Positions 1 through 9,048 of a stretch of DNA of 64,000 bases are shown here, one piece after another (the first letter of the stretch is position 1; every line of letters starts with the position of its first letter). The DNA comes from Paenibacillus sp. SC116 (GTDB lineage: Bacteria; Bacillota; Bacilli; Paenibacillales; Paenibacillaceae). The stretch spans positions 522,219 through 586,218 of the forward strand of contig NZ_JANIOF010000002.1 of the NCBI RefSeq assembly GCF_024733555.1. The letters are read 5' to 3'. Below the pieces are notes generated by a model. That model was not told where the DNA came from. It saw only the letters and a list, made by a program, of their open reading frames with translations, and did no database searches. The position numbers and the translations under genes were made by a program.

Positions 1-121
1 ATCTGCGGGTCCTAATGTTATCCGACTTCTACCAAGTTTACGTGTAACGAAAGAAGAAATCGATGCAGCTGTAACGATTATAGAGCGTGTATTGACTGAG
101 CAGACAGCTCAAGTCGGTTAA
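1..121 (+). CDS. argD: Acetylornithine aminotransferase, C-terminal end (partial)
   Basis: The window opens inside a reading frame whose first full codon is at 2 and whose TAA stop is at 119-121, leaving 39 visible residues. The fragment begins with a stretch equivalent to AGPNVIRLLPSL, which is the typical C-terminal segment of acetylornithine/ornithine aminotransferases (PLP fold type I), followed by a short helix. ArgD makes N-acetylornithine in arginine synthesis, and its place directly before argF, argG and argH supports the call. The catalytic lysine lies outside the window. Another class III aminotransferase is possible, but the context makes ArgD the best reading. Confidence 0.75.
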   Translation, partial: SAGPNVIRLLPSLRVTKEEIDAAVTIIERVLTEQTAQVG

Positions 122-244
122 ATAAATATAAACCGTGCAGCTCAGCTGTGAAATATGGATAGATGACTCAGCCTCAGCCAGTTGGTTATGCCAGCTACAG
201 AGATGGAGTCACAGAATTTGTTTGGATTGGAGGCAATAAACCCT

Positions 245-1192
245 ATGACATCGACTCTTTTGGACTTAAAAGGGCGTGATTTCGTCGCTCTTGCAGATTA
301 TACACAAGAAGAAATATATGCCTTGATACATGATGCAATCGAACTGAAGCGGCTGCAAAAGGCGGGTACACCGTCCCAGCCTCTTAAAGGAAAATCGCTT
401 GCGATGATATTCGAGAAGTCTTCCACACGTACACGGGTCTCCTTTGAAGTGGGGATGTACCAGTTAGGTGGAACATCACTATTTTTGAGTAAAAATGATA
501 TTCAAATTGGTCGTGGTGAAACAATCTCTGATACGGCGCAGACACTGTCCCGTTATGTGGATGGCATTATGATTCGTACATTTGCGCACAGCACAGTCAT
601 CGATTTGGCTCGCAGCGCGACCGTTCCCGTTATCAACGGACTGTCCGATCTGAATCATCCATGTCAGGCATTGGCTGACTATATGACGGCTTATGAGAAA
701 AAAGGCAAATTAGAAGGACTAAAGATTGCTTATATCGGTGATGGCAACAATATGGCACATTCACTCATGATGGGCGCCGCTAAGCTGGGAATGCATATCG
801 CAGTAGCGACACCAGAGGGGTATGGACCGGATGCGGATGTCATTAAGCAGTCCAAAGAACAAGCCGAACTTTATGGTGCAGCGATAACGTTGACGGGCGA
901 TCCGCAGGAAGCGGCAGCGGACGCAGATTTTATTTATACCGATGTATGGGCGAGCATGGGCTTTGAATCCGAGCAGCAGGAGAGAGAGCGGGCGTTTAAG
1001 AACTTCCAGGTGAACGAATCGCTTGTGAAATATGCCAAGTCAGACTACCTGTTCATGCATTGCTTGCCAGCTCATCGCGGAGAAGAAGTGAGTGAGGGCG
1101 TCATTGATGGGTCACATTCCGTCGTATTTGATGAAGCGGAAAATCGACTGCATGCACAAAAAGCGATTATGGCTGCTATTATGCGTGACTAG
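245..1192 (+). CDS. argF: Ornithine carbamoyltransferase
   Basis: ArgF condenses ornithine with carbamoyl phosphate to give citrulline in the cytoplasm. The 315-residue product has the carbamoyl-phosphate-binding STRTR motif (residues 60-64), HPCQ (138-141), the DVWASMG ornithine-loop region (233-239) and the HCLPAHRG signature (272-279). The frame is open further upstream (TTG at 182, ATG at 188), but the ATG at 245 is preceded by GGAGG at 229-233 and gives the usual family length beginning with STLLDLKGRDF. That upstream frame would add about 21 residues with no family counterpart. The gene follows argD by 123 bases and precedes argG, so the region is an arginine cluster. No AhrC/ArgR operator stands out by eye. 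Confidence 0.96.
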   Translation: MTSTLLDLKGRDFVALADYTQEEIYALIHDAIELKRLQKAGTPSQPLKGKSLAMIFEKSSTRTRVSFEVGMYQLGGTSLFLSKNDIQIGRGETISDTAQTLSRYVDGIMIRTFAHSTVIDLARSATVPVINGLSDLNHPCQALADYMTAYEKKGKLEGLKIAYIGDGNNMAHSLMMGAAKLGMHIAVATPEGYGPDADVIKQSKEQAELYGAAITLTGDPQEAAADADFIYTDVWASMGFESEQQERERAFKNFQVNESLVKYAKSDYLFMHCLPAHRGEEVSEGVIDGSHSVVFDEAENRLHAQKAIMAAIMRD

Positions 1193-1341
1193 TATTTTCA
1201 CAATGTAATGTATATGGATAATAACTATGTTGCAACCGAAGCTGCTCGCTCCTTGTAGCGCAACCAGTGAAATTGCAATTGATCGTAAATAGTATCAAAA
1301 ATGAACTAGCAGATAGCAGATGTTTGAGAGGAGCGGGAACG

Positions 1342-2622
1342 ATGGCGAAGGAGAAAATCGTGCTGGCCTATTCTGGCGGGCTGGATACATCAGTAATTTT
1401 AAAGTGGTTGAAAGAAACGTATGATGCTGAAATTATAGCTTTTACTGCAGATATTGGGCAGAAGGAAGAGTTGGACGGCTTAGAGGAGAAGGCACTGGCA
1501 ACAGGTGCATCCAAAATTTACATTGATGATTTGCGCGATGAATTTGCGAGTGATTTCATTCAGCCGATGTTCCAAGCAGGCGCCCTCTATGAGGGGCAAT
1601 ACTTGCTCGGAACGAGCATCGCTCGTCCGCTTATTGCAAAGCGTATGGTGGAAATTGCCCGTGCAGAAGGTGCAACTGCCATCGCACATGGAGCGACTGG
1701 TAAAGGCAATGACCAAGTACGGTTTGAGCTTACGGCGGCTGCACTGGCTCCAGAAATTAAGGTGATTGCACCTTGGCGTTCAGAGGCTTTCCGCGAGCAA
1801 TTCCCGGGACGTGCTGAAATGATCGCCTATGCAGAAAAACACGGTATTCCTGTGCAAGCTTCTGCTGCGAAGCCATATTCGATGGACCGCAACTTGCTTC
1901 ATATTAGCTTCGAAAGCGGCATTTTAGAGGATCCTTGGTTCGATCCGAGTGCGGATGAAAATAAAGAAATGTTCGTGTTGAGTGTATCTCCGGAAGATGC
2001 ACCAGATACGGCTGAATATATCGAGCTATCTTTTGAGCAGGGCAACTGTGTTGCTATCAATGGCGATACAGTTACACCGCTGCAGATGATGGAGAAATTA
2101 AATGAGCTTGGTGGCAAACATGGCATTGGTCGTGTTGATATGGTTGAAAATCGTTTCGTAGGTATGAAGAGCCGCGGTGTATATGAGACACCAGGTGGAA
2201 CGATTCTATTTACGGCTCATCGCAAAATGGAATCGTTGACCATGGATCGCGAAGTGATGCATTTGCGTGATTCACTCATTGCGAAATACAGCAATCTCGT
2301 ATACAACGGCTTCTGGTTTGCTCCAGAGCGCTTAGCTATTCAAGCATTGGTGCAGGAAAGTCAGAAAAACGTTTCAGGTACAGTGCGCTTGAAATTATAT
2401 AAAGGTAATGTAATTGGCGCAGGAGTGAAGAGCCCAGTGAGCCTTTATAATCCAGATATCGCAACGATGGAAGCTGATCCAACACAGGCTTACGATCAGA
2501 ACGATGCAACTGGCTTTATTCAGTTGAATGCATTGCGCTTGAAAGTATCAACCGGTGTGAACGGGGCGAGCGTGACAGCAGCAGCTTCAAAGCAAACGGC
2601 TGAAGTCGCATACACGAACTGA
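1342..2622 (+). CDS. argG: Argininosuccinate synthase
   Basis: ArgG joins citrulline and aspartate with ATP to form argininosuccinate. The 426-residue protein has the N-type ATP pyrophosphatase loop AYSGGLDTS at residues 9-17 and the conserved [13 protein letters not shown] segment near residue 119. The start at 1342 is chosen because AGAGGAG lies at 1327-1333 and the protein then begins [13 protein letters not shown], as in the family. The frame extends upstream to 1267 but that extension has no conserved character. The last 20 or so residues (Ala/Thr-rich) run slightly past the usual length of 400-410. It lies 149 bases after argF and 91 bases before argH. Confidence 0.97.
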   Translation: MAKEKIVLAYSGGLDTSVILKWLKETYDAEIIAFTADIGQKEELDGLEEKALATGASKIYIDDLRDEFASDFIQPMFQAGALYEGQYLLGTSIARPLIAKRMVEIARAEGATAIAHGATGKGNDQVRFELTAAALAPEIKVIAPWRSEAFREQFPGRAEMIAYAEKHGIPVQASAAKPYSMDRNLLHISFESGILEDPWFDPSADENKEMFVLSVSPEDAPDTAEYIELSFEQGNCVAINGDTVTPLQMMEKLNELGGKHGIGRVDMVENRFVGMKSRGVYETPGGTILFTAHRKMESLTMDREVMHLRDSLIAKYSNLVYNGFWFAPERLAIQALVQESQKNVSGTVRLKLYKGNVIGAGVKSPVSLYNPDIATMEADPTQAYDQNDATGFIQLNALRLKVSTGVNGASVTAAASKQTAEVAYTN

Positions 2623-2713
2623 GAGCTGGAAGCTTAACTCGTGAAGGCATGTAATAAGGATGGGCATAGCATTCGGATGAAGATAGATATTCTCATGGGC
2701 AGGAGGGGATAGT

Positions 2714-4159
2714 GTGAGTAAGCTTTGGGGCGGACGTTTTACGAAGCAGACGGATGAACTCGTAGAACAATATACGGCATCGATTACGTTCGATAAGAAG
2801 ATGGCAGAAGAAGATATACAAGGCAGTCTTGCTCATATTGCGATGCTCGGTCGCTGTGGAATTGTGCCACAGCAGGACGCTGAACGCATTAAAGATGGGT
2901 TGCTGCAAGTGTTGGCACTGATTCAATCGGGTCAGATGGAATACTCGGTATCAGATGAAGATATTCATATGAACATCGAGAAGAAGCTGATTGAGCTAAT
3001 CGGACCTGTAGGAGGCAAGTTACATACGGGCCGTAGCCGTAACGATCAGGTTGCTACGGATATGCATCTTTATTTGCGCAAACACGTCGTTCAATTTGTT
3101 GAACTGCTAGGCAATGTGCAAGAGGCACTGCTTACACAGGCTAAAGAGAACATAGATACGATTATACCGGGGTATACACATCTCCAACGTGCGCAGCCTA
3201 TTTTATTTGCACATCATCTGCTGGCTTATGTATCGATGTTCGAACGTGATATTGAGCGATTGAAAGACAGCTACAAGCGTATCAACACTCTGCCATTAGG
3301 CGCAGGGGCGCTGGCAGGGACGACATTCCCGATTGACCGTCACTTTGTTGCAGAGCAGCTTGGCTTCGAGCGTATTTATGAGAATAGCTTGGATGCTGTA
3401 AGTGATCGGGATTTCATCGTGGAGTTTCTAGCCAATGCTTCGCTCATTATGACGCATTTATCCCGTTTGTGTGAAGAGCTTGTGCTGTGGTCGAGTACAG
3501 AGTTTCAATTCATTGAATTGGATGATGCTTTCTGTACGGGATCTAGCATCATGCCGCAGAAGAAGAACCCAGACGTGCCTGAGCTTGTGAGAGGCAAAAC
3601 GGGGCGGGTATATGGCAATCTTATTGGCATGCTGACGGTACTAAAGGCCCTTCCGCTAGCTTATAACAAAGATATGCAGGAAGATAAAGAGGGCATGTTT
3701 GATACCGTTGCAACGTTGGATGGCGCATTGCGTCTGTTTGCACCGATGATTGCTACGATGAAAGTAAACCGTGCTCGCATGCGTCAAGCGGTCAACCAAG
3801 ACTTCTCAAATGCAACGGATATTGCAGACTTCCTGGTAAACAAAGGATTGCCATTCCGTCAGGCACATGAAGTCATTGGGAAGACGGTGCTGTATTGCAT
3901 TCAGAAGGGTGTTTACTTGCTGGACTTGTCTCTTGAGGAATTCCAGCAGTTCTCTCCGTTGTTCGATGAGAAGATTTATGATGTGCTTCAGCCTGAACAG
4001 GTTGTGAATGCACGGAATGTATACGGTGGAACGGCTAAGCCACAAGTTGAAGCGGCGATCGTTCGTGCAGCAGAGGCTTTGCAAATTACGAACGCTTGGA
4101 ATGAGCAGAAGCAAGCTGAAGCAGTTGCATTGCAAGTTCAGCCTGTAATCGCAAAGTAG
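2714..4159 (+). CDS. argH: Argininosuccinate lyase
   Basis: ArgH splits argininosuccinate into arginine and fumarate, the last step of arginine synthesis; it belongs to the aspartase/fumarase superfamily and acts as a homotetramer. The 481-residue product carries the superfamily signature [12 protein letters not shown] at 276-287 with the catalytic serine, and [12 protein letters not shown] near residue 105. The start is GTG at 2714 after AGGAGGGG, giving the typical [10 protein letters not shown]-terminus. It closes the arginine cluster and is followed by a strong hairpin at 4181. Confidence 0.97.
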   Translation: MSKLWGGRFTKQTDELVEQYTASITFDKKMAEEDIQGSLAHIAMLGRCGIVPQQDAERIKDGLLQVLALIQSGQMEYSVSDEDIHMNIEKKLIELIGPVGGKLHTGRSRNDQVATDMHLYLRKHVVQFVELLGNVQEALLTQAKENIDTIIPGYTHLQRAQPILFAHHLLAYVSMFERDIERLKDSYKRINTLPLGAGALAGTTFPIDRHFVAEQLGFERIYENSLDAVSDRDFIVEFLANASLIMTHLSRLCEELVLWSSTEFQFIELDDAFCTGSSIMPQKKNPDVPELVRGKTGRVYGNLIGMLTVLKALPLAYNKDMQEDKEGMFDTVATLDGALRLFAPMIATMKVNRARMRQAVNQDFSNATDIADFLVNKGLPFRQAHEVIGKTVLYCIQKGVYLLDLSLEEFQQFSPLFDEKIYDVLQPEQVVNARNVYGGTAKPQVEAAIVRAAEALQITNAWNEQKQAEAVALQVQPVIAK

Positions 4160-4180
4160 TGTAGCATGATGCTTATTTTA

Positions 4181-4232
4181 AACAGCACGCGTTAATAGCG
4201 TCCCGTGAGGCGCTGACGCGTGCTGTTTGGTT
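4181..4232 (+). terminator. Terminator after argH
   Basis: Perfect 12-bp inverted repeat AACAGCACGCGT (4181-4192) with ACGCGTGCTGTT (4216-4227), and a smaller AGCG/CGCT stem inside the loop. The T-tract is weak (TTTGGTTTG), but the stem is long and sits 21 bases after the argH stop. Confidence 0.75.
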
Positions 4233-4319
4233 TGGAATCGTATGAGAAATGGAGCAATTAGAAATGAAAATAAGTTCACTAGGGATAAGTTTGTTGACAT
4301 GAAAAATATATGTTTATCT

Positions 4320-5759
4320 TTATCTGCCGTGATCGAAGTTCGGACCATGTAAGCCATCTTCTACAATTGGCTTGCGCTCTTCTACCGTTCCGCGTTCAGG
4401 TGTGCCTCCATTATTGACGGCAATTAAAGAAGGTTGCGGTTTGTATGTATCTAACGAAACCCGTTCACGTGAAACCTCTTTGCCATCTACCAGCTTTAGG
4501 CGGTAGGTCTCAACTTGAAAGCCATTCTTTCCAGGTTGCAGTAACTCTTGCGTGCCAGGGGTAAGTTGATTGTTGCGTACGTATTTTACATCTGGCTTCA
4601 TGATTTTAATCGTCTTCGTCTCCATCTTGTACTGTATGTTTGTGTCCATCGTCCCAAATAGCTTTATCGTGAGGCGATCCCCTTCTGTTGTCGTACGAAT
4701 AAGCAAGTGTTTGGCGGTTGTATTTTTAAATTTGAAATTAATATATCCTTGCGAAAAAGTGGCGTCTAATCCAAGTGGAAGATATTTTACAGGCAAGGAG
4801 TGGTTTCTCCGTTCCACGATGTGAAGCCCTGATCGCAGTGCAGCATTGTAGAGAGTGCTCGAAACTTGGCAAATCCCCCCTCCCACACCTGGTACCAGCT
4901 TGCCGTTGAAGATGACGGGAGCTTCCTTGAAGCCATGTTGTCGTTCGGTGTCAGCAATGACACGATCATAGTCAAAAATGTCGCCTGGCTTGAGCAGCAT
5001 ATTGTTGATCGTATGAGCAGCAGCTTTGACATTATGAGTTCGTCCGTCGTCATCTTGTACAAAAGTAGTCGAAAATTCCATGATTTTGCGTTCAATTCCT
5101 TCTGCTTGTAGGGAGCGAAGGGTAACAGGTGCTTCATATCGCTGAAGCGGCGCAGCCACTATGACAGGATGGGTGATGGTCCATTGCGCGGGTAAGGCAG
5201 CTTGAATCGTTTGTTCCAACTGTACGCGGTCAAGGCGGTAGACAGGTTTATCAGCTTTGTACTCGATCGTATCGTTTGCTGTAATGATCCGCTCAGCAGA
5301 GACAGGATTACCAAATGCTTTTATTTCCCATTGAGGTGTAAACCTATTTTTCCAAATAGATTGCTCCCAATCAAATGTTAGCGACCACTGTTTCTGAAAA
5401 TATAAACGTTCTCGGACCCTTTTCCATAATGAACCATGCTGTAATTGCTTAAGCTGCTCCATGAGTGCTGTAGCTTGATAACGCACGCCCATATCTGCGG
5501 GTGTGGTTCGGATTGGTGGAAGCTTAGCGGCATCAAAGGAGAATACAATGGGTCTTTGCTCAAGTTTACGTATTCGCTCAGCTAGCTCTTGTTCGAATGC
5601 TGGAATATCCATTCCACTTATTAGCCAGCCAGATAACTGCACATGTGCTGGAATGGTATTGGATTGTGTATAACGTTCAGCCCAGTACCATAAGGCACTG
5701 CAGGAAAGGACGAGAAGAAGTGAAATGGAAATTATCCATTTATACCATTTTTTAAGCAT
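4320..5759 (-). CDS. VanW family protein with C-terminal G5 domain
   Basis: Predicted cell-surface protein of 479 residues. A membrane anchor spans about residues 9-28. A poorly conserved region follows (about 35-210), then the VanW domain (about 225-365) with the characteristic segments GDIFDYDRVI, GVGGGICQVSSTLYNAALRSGL and HSLPVKYLPLGLDATF. The last part (about 375-445) reads as a G5-type domain, a beta module linked to wall glycan or adhesion. VanW is named from glycopeptide-resistance clusters, but chromosomal copies such as this are common in Firmicutes and their activity is unknown. The gene is a single unit, transcribed towards argH and away from ftsE. There is no vancomycin-resistance context. 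Confidence 0.9.
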   Translation of the reverse strand: MLKKWYKWIISISLLLVLSCSALWYWAERYTQSNTIPAHVQLSGWLISGMDIPAFEQELAERIRKLEQRPIVFSFDAAKLPPIRTTPADMGVRYQATALMEQLKQLQHGSLWKRVRERLYFQKQWSLTFDWEQSIWKNRFTPQWEIKAFGNPVSAERIITANDTIEYKADKPVYRLDRVQLEQTIQAALPAQWTITHPVIVAAPLQRYEAPVTLRSLQAEGIERKIMEFSTTFVQDDDGRTHNVKAAAHTINNMLLKPGDIFDYDRVIADTERQHGFKEAPVIFNGKLVPGVGGGICQVSSTLYNAALRSGLHIVERRNHSLPVKYLPLGLDATFSQGYINFKFKNTTAKHLLIRTTTEGDRLTIKLFGTMDTNIQYKMETKTIKIMKPDVKYVRNNQLTPGTQELLQPGKNGFQVETYRLKLVDGKEVSRERVSLDTYKPQPSLIAVNNGGTPERGTVEERKPIVEDGLHGPNFDHGR

Positions 5760-6063
5760 TAGGAAGCTGCCCCCTGTCCATCAAGGTCGTCATCCCCATC
5801 TTATGCGGATAAGCTGTGAATATTTCCATATCAAGTGAAACCATTTTCAACTACAGTAAGTTCTTAAGATTAAGGATGATTATTCCATTAGTATCGATTA
5901 ATTTAGCTAATGTTGGACAGGTTGAGACATTTTCCCGGGAAATAATGAAATTCTTCCCTGACAACTGCGAAATGGTGTAGAAATTGTAATAATTGAAGAG
6001 GATTTAGCGGCCTAGTGTCGAATATATAAGGGCTGATCTTATACACATAGGAAGTGATAACTT
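5760..6063. other. Divergent intergenic region, VanW gene / ftsE
   Basis: No gene is seen here. The region must hold promoters for both the minus-strand VanW gene and ftsE. A perfect 12-bp palindrome TTTCCCGGGAAA lies at 5931-5942 and could be an operator. No convincing -35/-10 pair was identified. The ftsE ribosome binding site AGGAAGTG lies at its right end. Confidence 0.4.
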
Positions 6064-6750
6064 TTGATTGAGATGCAAGATATTTGGAAGACCTATACGA
6101 ATGGTGCGCATGCATTGCGCGGTGTCAATGTCCTCATTGACAAAGATGAATTCGTATACTTAGTTGGTCCATCAGGAGCAGGTAAATCTACATTTATGAA
6201 GTTAATTTATAGAGAAGAAGTGCCTACGAAGGGCCAGCTCTTCGTAAATGGATTTAACATTGGAAAACTGAAGCAGCGCAAGATTCCATATGTACGCCGC
6301 AATATCGGTGTCATATTCCAAGATTTTAGATTGCTGCCTAAGCTTACGGCATATGAAAATATCGCTTTTGCAATGGAAGTTATTGAAGCGCCAAAGAAAG
6401 TGATTAAACGCCGTGTTCCAGAAGTATTGGATCTGGTTGGATTGAAGCAGAAGATGAACTGCTTGCCATCTGAACTTTCAGGTGGCGAACAGCAGCGTGT
6501 AGCAATTGCGCGCGCAATTGTTAACAATCCTGCGGTCCTTGTAGCGGATGAGCCTACAGGGAACTTGGATCCTGAAACATCGTGGGAAATTATGAAGCTG
6601 TTAGAAGAGATTAATTATCGAGGCACTACCATTATTATGGCAACGCATAACAAAGACATCGTCAACCGAATACGACGTCGTGTCATTGCGATTGAAGAAG
6701 GTACGATTGTGCGCGATGAGGTTCGGGGGGATTACGGTTATGACACTTAA
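6064..6750 (+). CDS. ftsE: Cell division ABC transporter ATP-binding protein FtsE
   Basis: Cytoplasmic ATPase of the FtsEX complex, which drives conformational activation of a peptidoglycan hydrolase rather than transport. The 228-residue protein has Walker A GPSGAGKST at 35-43, the ABC signature LSGGEQQ from 138, and Walker B VLVADEP around 158-164 followed by TGNLD. The start is TTG at 6064 after AGGAAGTG; the resulting MIEM N-terminus matches Bacillus FtsE, although an ATG at 6073 is possible. It overlaps ftsX by 11 bases, implying translational coupling. The M23 hydrolase two genes downstream is its likely partner. Confidence 0.96.
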   Translation: MIEMQDIWKTYTNGAHALRGVNVLIDKDEFVYLVGPSGAGKSTFMKLIYREEVPTKGQLFVNGFNIGKLKQRKIPYVRRNIGVIFQDFRLLPKLTAYENIAFAMEVIEAPKKVIKRRVPEVLDLVGLKQKMNCLPSELSGGEQQRVAIARAIVNNPAVLVADEPTGNLDPETSWEIMKLLEEINYRGTTIIMATHNKDIVNRIRRRVIAIEEGTIVRDEVRGDYGYDT

Positions 6751-7660
6751 TACAATATCCCGCCATCTTAGAGAAGGCAGCAAAAGCATTGTGCGCAATG
6801 GATGGATGTCGGTTGCTTCTATAAGTTCAATCGTCATTTCATTGTTTATTTTAGGTGTATTTATTTTACTGTCATTCAACTTGAACCATTTAATGAGTCA
6901 GGTCGACAGTAAGATTACAATTAGTGTATATCTGAAAGTTGGAACGTCTAAAGAACAAGTTGATCTGTTGGAAACAGATATCGGAAATATGTCGGAAGTT
7001 AGCCAAGTGACGCTTATCCCTAAAGCAGAGGGTTTGAAGATTCTAGAAAAGAAACTTGGTGATCAAGGAAAGGAACTTGTTAAAGGATACACGCCTGAGA
7101 CGAATCCACTTCCTGATTCATTCACCGTTGAGGTATACAAGCCTGAAACGGTTCCGATGGTAGCCAAAAAGATTCAAGCTTTGAACGAAACGAATAAGGA
7201 CAAGCCTATCGATATTGTTAACTATGGACAAGGCTCTGTTGAGCAACTATTCAAACTGACAGAGATGATTCGTAACTTTGGCTTAATTCTTGTTGTCGGT
7301 CTCGGCTTCACGGCCATGTTCTTAATTGCAAACACGATCAAGATTACGATTATGGCACGTCAGCGTGAGATTAGCATTATGAAAATGGTAGGAGCAACAA
7401 ACTCGTTTATACGCTGGCCGTTCTTCGTTGAAGGTGCGTTGCTCGGACTTATCGGCTCTGTTGTAACCATTGCTATTTTATTTTTTGCATATAATCAGCT
7501 GTTTGCACTTACGGTCAATAAAATGAGCAGCCTCCAGTTTATAGATATGCTGCCGTTGGGCAACATTTGGTTGTTTGCATTCGGTAGCTTGATGGCTTTA
7601 GGAATATTGATTGGAGTTTGGGGAAGTACCATTTCGATTCGTAAGTTCTTGAAAGTGTAA
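6740..7660 (+). CDS. ftsX: Cell division ABC transporter permease FtsX
   Basis: Membrane half of FtsEX, 306 residues. One helix at about 22-48 precedes a large extracytoplasmic domain (about 50-175), which in this family contacts the wall hydrolase. Three more helices follow (about 180-202, 228-250 and 278-297). The start is the ATG at 6740, inside the end of ftsE and preceded by a run of G at 6725-6730. The frame is open back to 6680, but that stretch lies within ftsE coding sequence and has no FtsX character. Confidence 0.95.
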   Translation: MTLNTISRHLREGSKSIVRNGWMSVASISSIVISLFILGVFILLSFNLNHLMSQVDSKITISVYLKVGTSKEQVDLLETDIGNMSEVSQVTLIPKAEGLKILEKKLGDQGKELVKGYTPETNPLPDSFTVEVYKPETVPMVAKKIQALNETNKDKPIDIVNYGQGSVEQLFKLTEMIRNFGLILVVGLGFTAMFLIANTIKITIMARQREISIMKMVGATNSFIRWPFFVEGALLGLIGSVVTIAILFFAYNQLFALTVNKMSSLQFIDMLPLGNIWLFAFGSLMALGILIGVWGSTISIRKFLKV

Positions 7661-7734
7661 AATGGCTCGAATTCTATAGCGAATATGGAGCATGGACGAT
7701 AGATGTATCGATTTAATGGAAAGAGGAGGAGACT

Positions 7735-8979
7735 TTGTTGAAGAAGAAAAGTATCGCGGTTGCGTTGTGTGGAGCTATGCTGCTCATGATGACACCTGCT
7801 GCAGTCACAGAAGCTTCTCAGGCAGGCTCCGTGGACCGCAAGTTAAAAGATTTACAGCAAGAAATGCGTAAAGCCGAGCAAGTCCAGCAAAACGCTGATG
7901 CTAAGGCTGCCAAGGCAACGAAGAGCAAAAAGAAGACACAAGCGGACATGAAAATGATTTCTGATCAGATCGAGTCCAAGGTTGCAGAAATGACGAAAGT
8001 TTCGCTCGATATCGATAAGACAGAGCTTAAATTGAGCGAGAATGCATTCCAATTAGAAGAAGCGAATCGTCGCATCGAAGAGCGAAGCAAAATGTTGGAT
8101 ACACGTGTGAAGCTGATGTATACGAGCGGCAATGTATCTTATTTGGATGTATTGTTCAGTGCGACTAGTTTTAAAGATTTCTTGGATCGTCTTGATTCGC
8201 TGGAATTGATCGCAAACCAGGATCAGAAGATTCTAGAGGATCATGAAAAGGACAAGCTGCTCGTCATTGAGAAGAAGAAAGAAATTGAGCAGGATCTTAA
8301 ACATGTCAAAAGTCTCTATGCTAAGTTAGATGACACTAAGCAGGATCTGATGCAAAAAGAACGTGAAAAAGAAGTCATGATTGCAAGCCTAGACAAGCAA
8401 ATTGAGGAAGCTCACGGCTTAAGCGACGAACAAGATAAGATGCTTGTAGAGTTCGCAATGGAGCGTTCGAAATTGTTGAAGGAGAAAGCAGCAGAAGATG
8501 CGCGTAGAAAGCGTGAAGCTGCGGAGAGAGCGAAAAAATCGACTACTTCTCATGTAACAAGTGTACCGGCTTACAGCGGTGGCAAGCTAGCAGTTCCGTT
8601 ACAAGATGCTTATACGTTAACATCTCGTTTCGGTGGTCGTACCGACCCGATTACAGGCAGAGCTGCTAACCACAGCGGTATGGATATGGCTGCCCCTTCA
8701 GGTACCTCAATTTATGCAGCGGAGAGCGGTACTGTCATTATGGCAGAGTTGTGGAATGGATATGGTAATACGGTCATTATTGATCATGGTAATGGTTTGT
8801 GGACACTTTATGGCCATATTCGCAATGGTGGCATTAAAGTAAGTAAGGGCGATGTTGTAAGCCGAGGACAGAAAATTGCTGAGGTTGGAACAACTGGACG
8901 CTCTACAGGTAACCACCTTCATTTTGAAGTGCGTTTAAACGGAAATAAGGTAGATCCTGAAAATTATTTGAATGGATAA
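7735..8979 (+). CDS. FtsEX-associated murein hydrolase: coiled coil plus M23 peptidase
   Basis: Secreted peptidoglycan endopeptidase, 414 residues. It has a signal peptide (about 1-27, ending near TEASQA), a long Lys/Glu/Gln-rich coiled coil (about 30-115 and 155-275), a Ser/Thr linker, and a C-terminal M23/LytM domain (about 290-410). The zinc and catalytic motifs are present: HSGMD (H313, D317), LYGHI (H361) and HLHFEV (H394, H396), so it should be active. The architecture matches EnvC/PcsB-type proteins, in which FtsX binds the coiled coil and ATP hydrolysis exposes the peptidase; here the metal site is intact, unlike in EnvC. The start is TTG at 7735 (or 7738) after AAGAGGAGGA. It lies 74 bases after ftsX. 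Confidence 0.93.
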   Translation: MLKKKSIAVALCGAMLLMMTPAAVTEASQAGSVDRKLKDLQQEMRKAEQVQQNADAKAAKATKSKKKTQADMKMISDQIESKVAEMTKVSLDIDKTELKLSENAFQLEEANRRIEERSKMLDTRVKLMYTSGNVSYLDVLFSATSFKDFLDRLDSLELIANQDQKILEDHEKDKLLVIEKKKEIEQDLKHVKSLYAKLDDTKQDLMQKEREKEVMIASLDKQIEEAHGLSDEQDKMLVEFAMERSKLLKEKAAEDARRKREAAERAKKSTTSHVTSVPAYSGGKLAVPLQDAYTLTSRFGGRTDPITGRAANHSGMDMAAPSGTSIYAAESGTVIMAELWNGYGNTVIIDHGNGLWTLYGHIRNGGIKVSKGDVVSRGQKIAEVGTTGRSTGNHLHFEVRLNGNKVDPENYLNG

Positions 8980-9048
8980 GATAGACATAGACATATACTA
9001 CAATTGTGGAGCATATTACAAGCTCTAATTCATGAAGGCGGTGAGCAG

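Noticed and set aside
1193..1341. Regulatory element or ArgR/AhrC box before argG
   Set aside because: The A/T-rich stretch has no clear palindrome matching the ARG box; only a short GTTGC/GCAAC pairing was seen.
4320..5759. Vancomycin resistance determinant
   Set aside because: VanW-domain proteins are widespread in Firmicutes; none of vanH, vanA, vanX, vanR or vanS is nearby.
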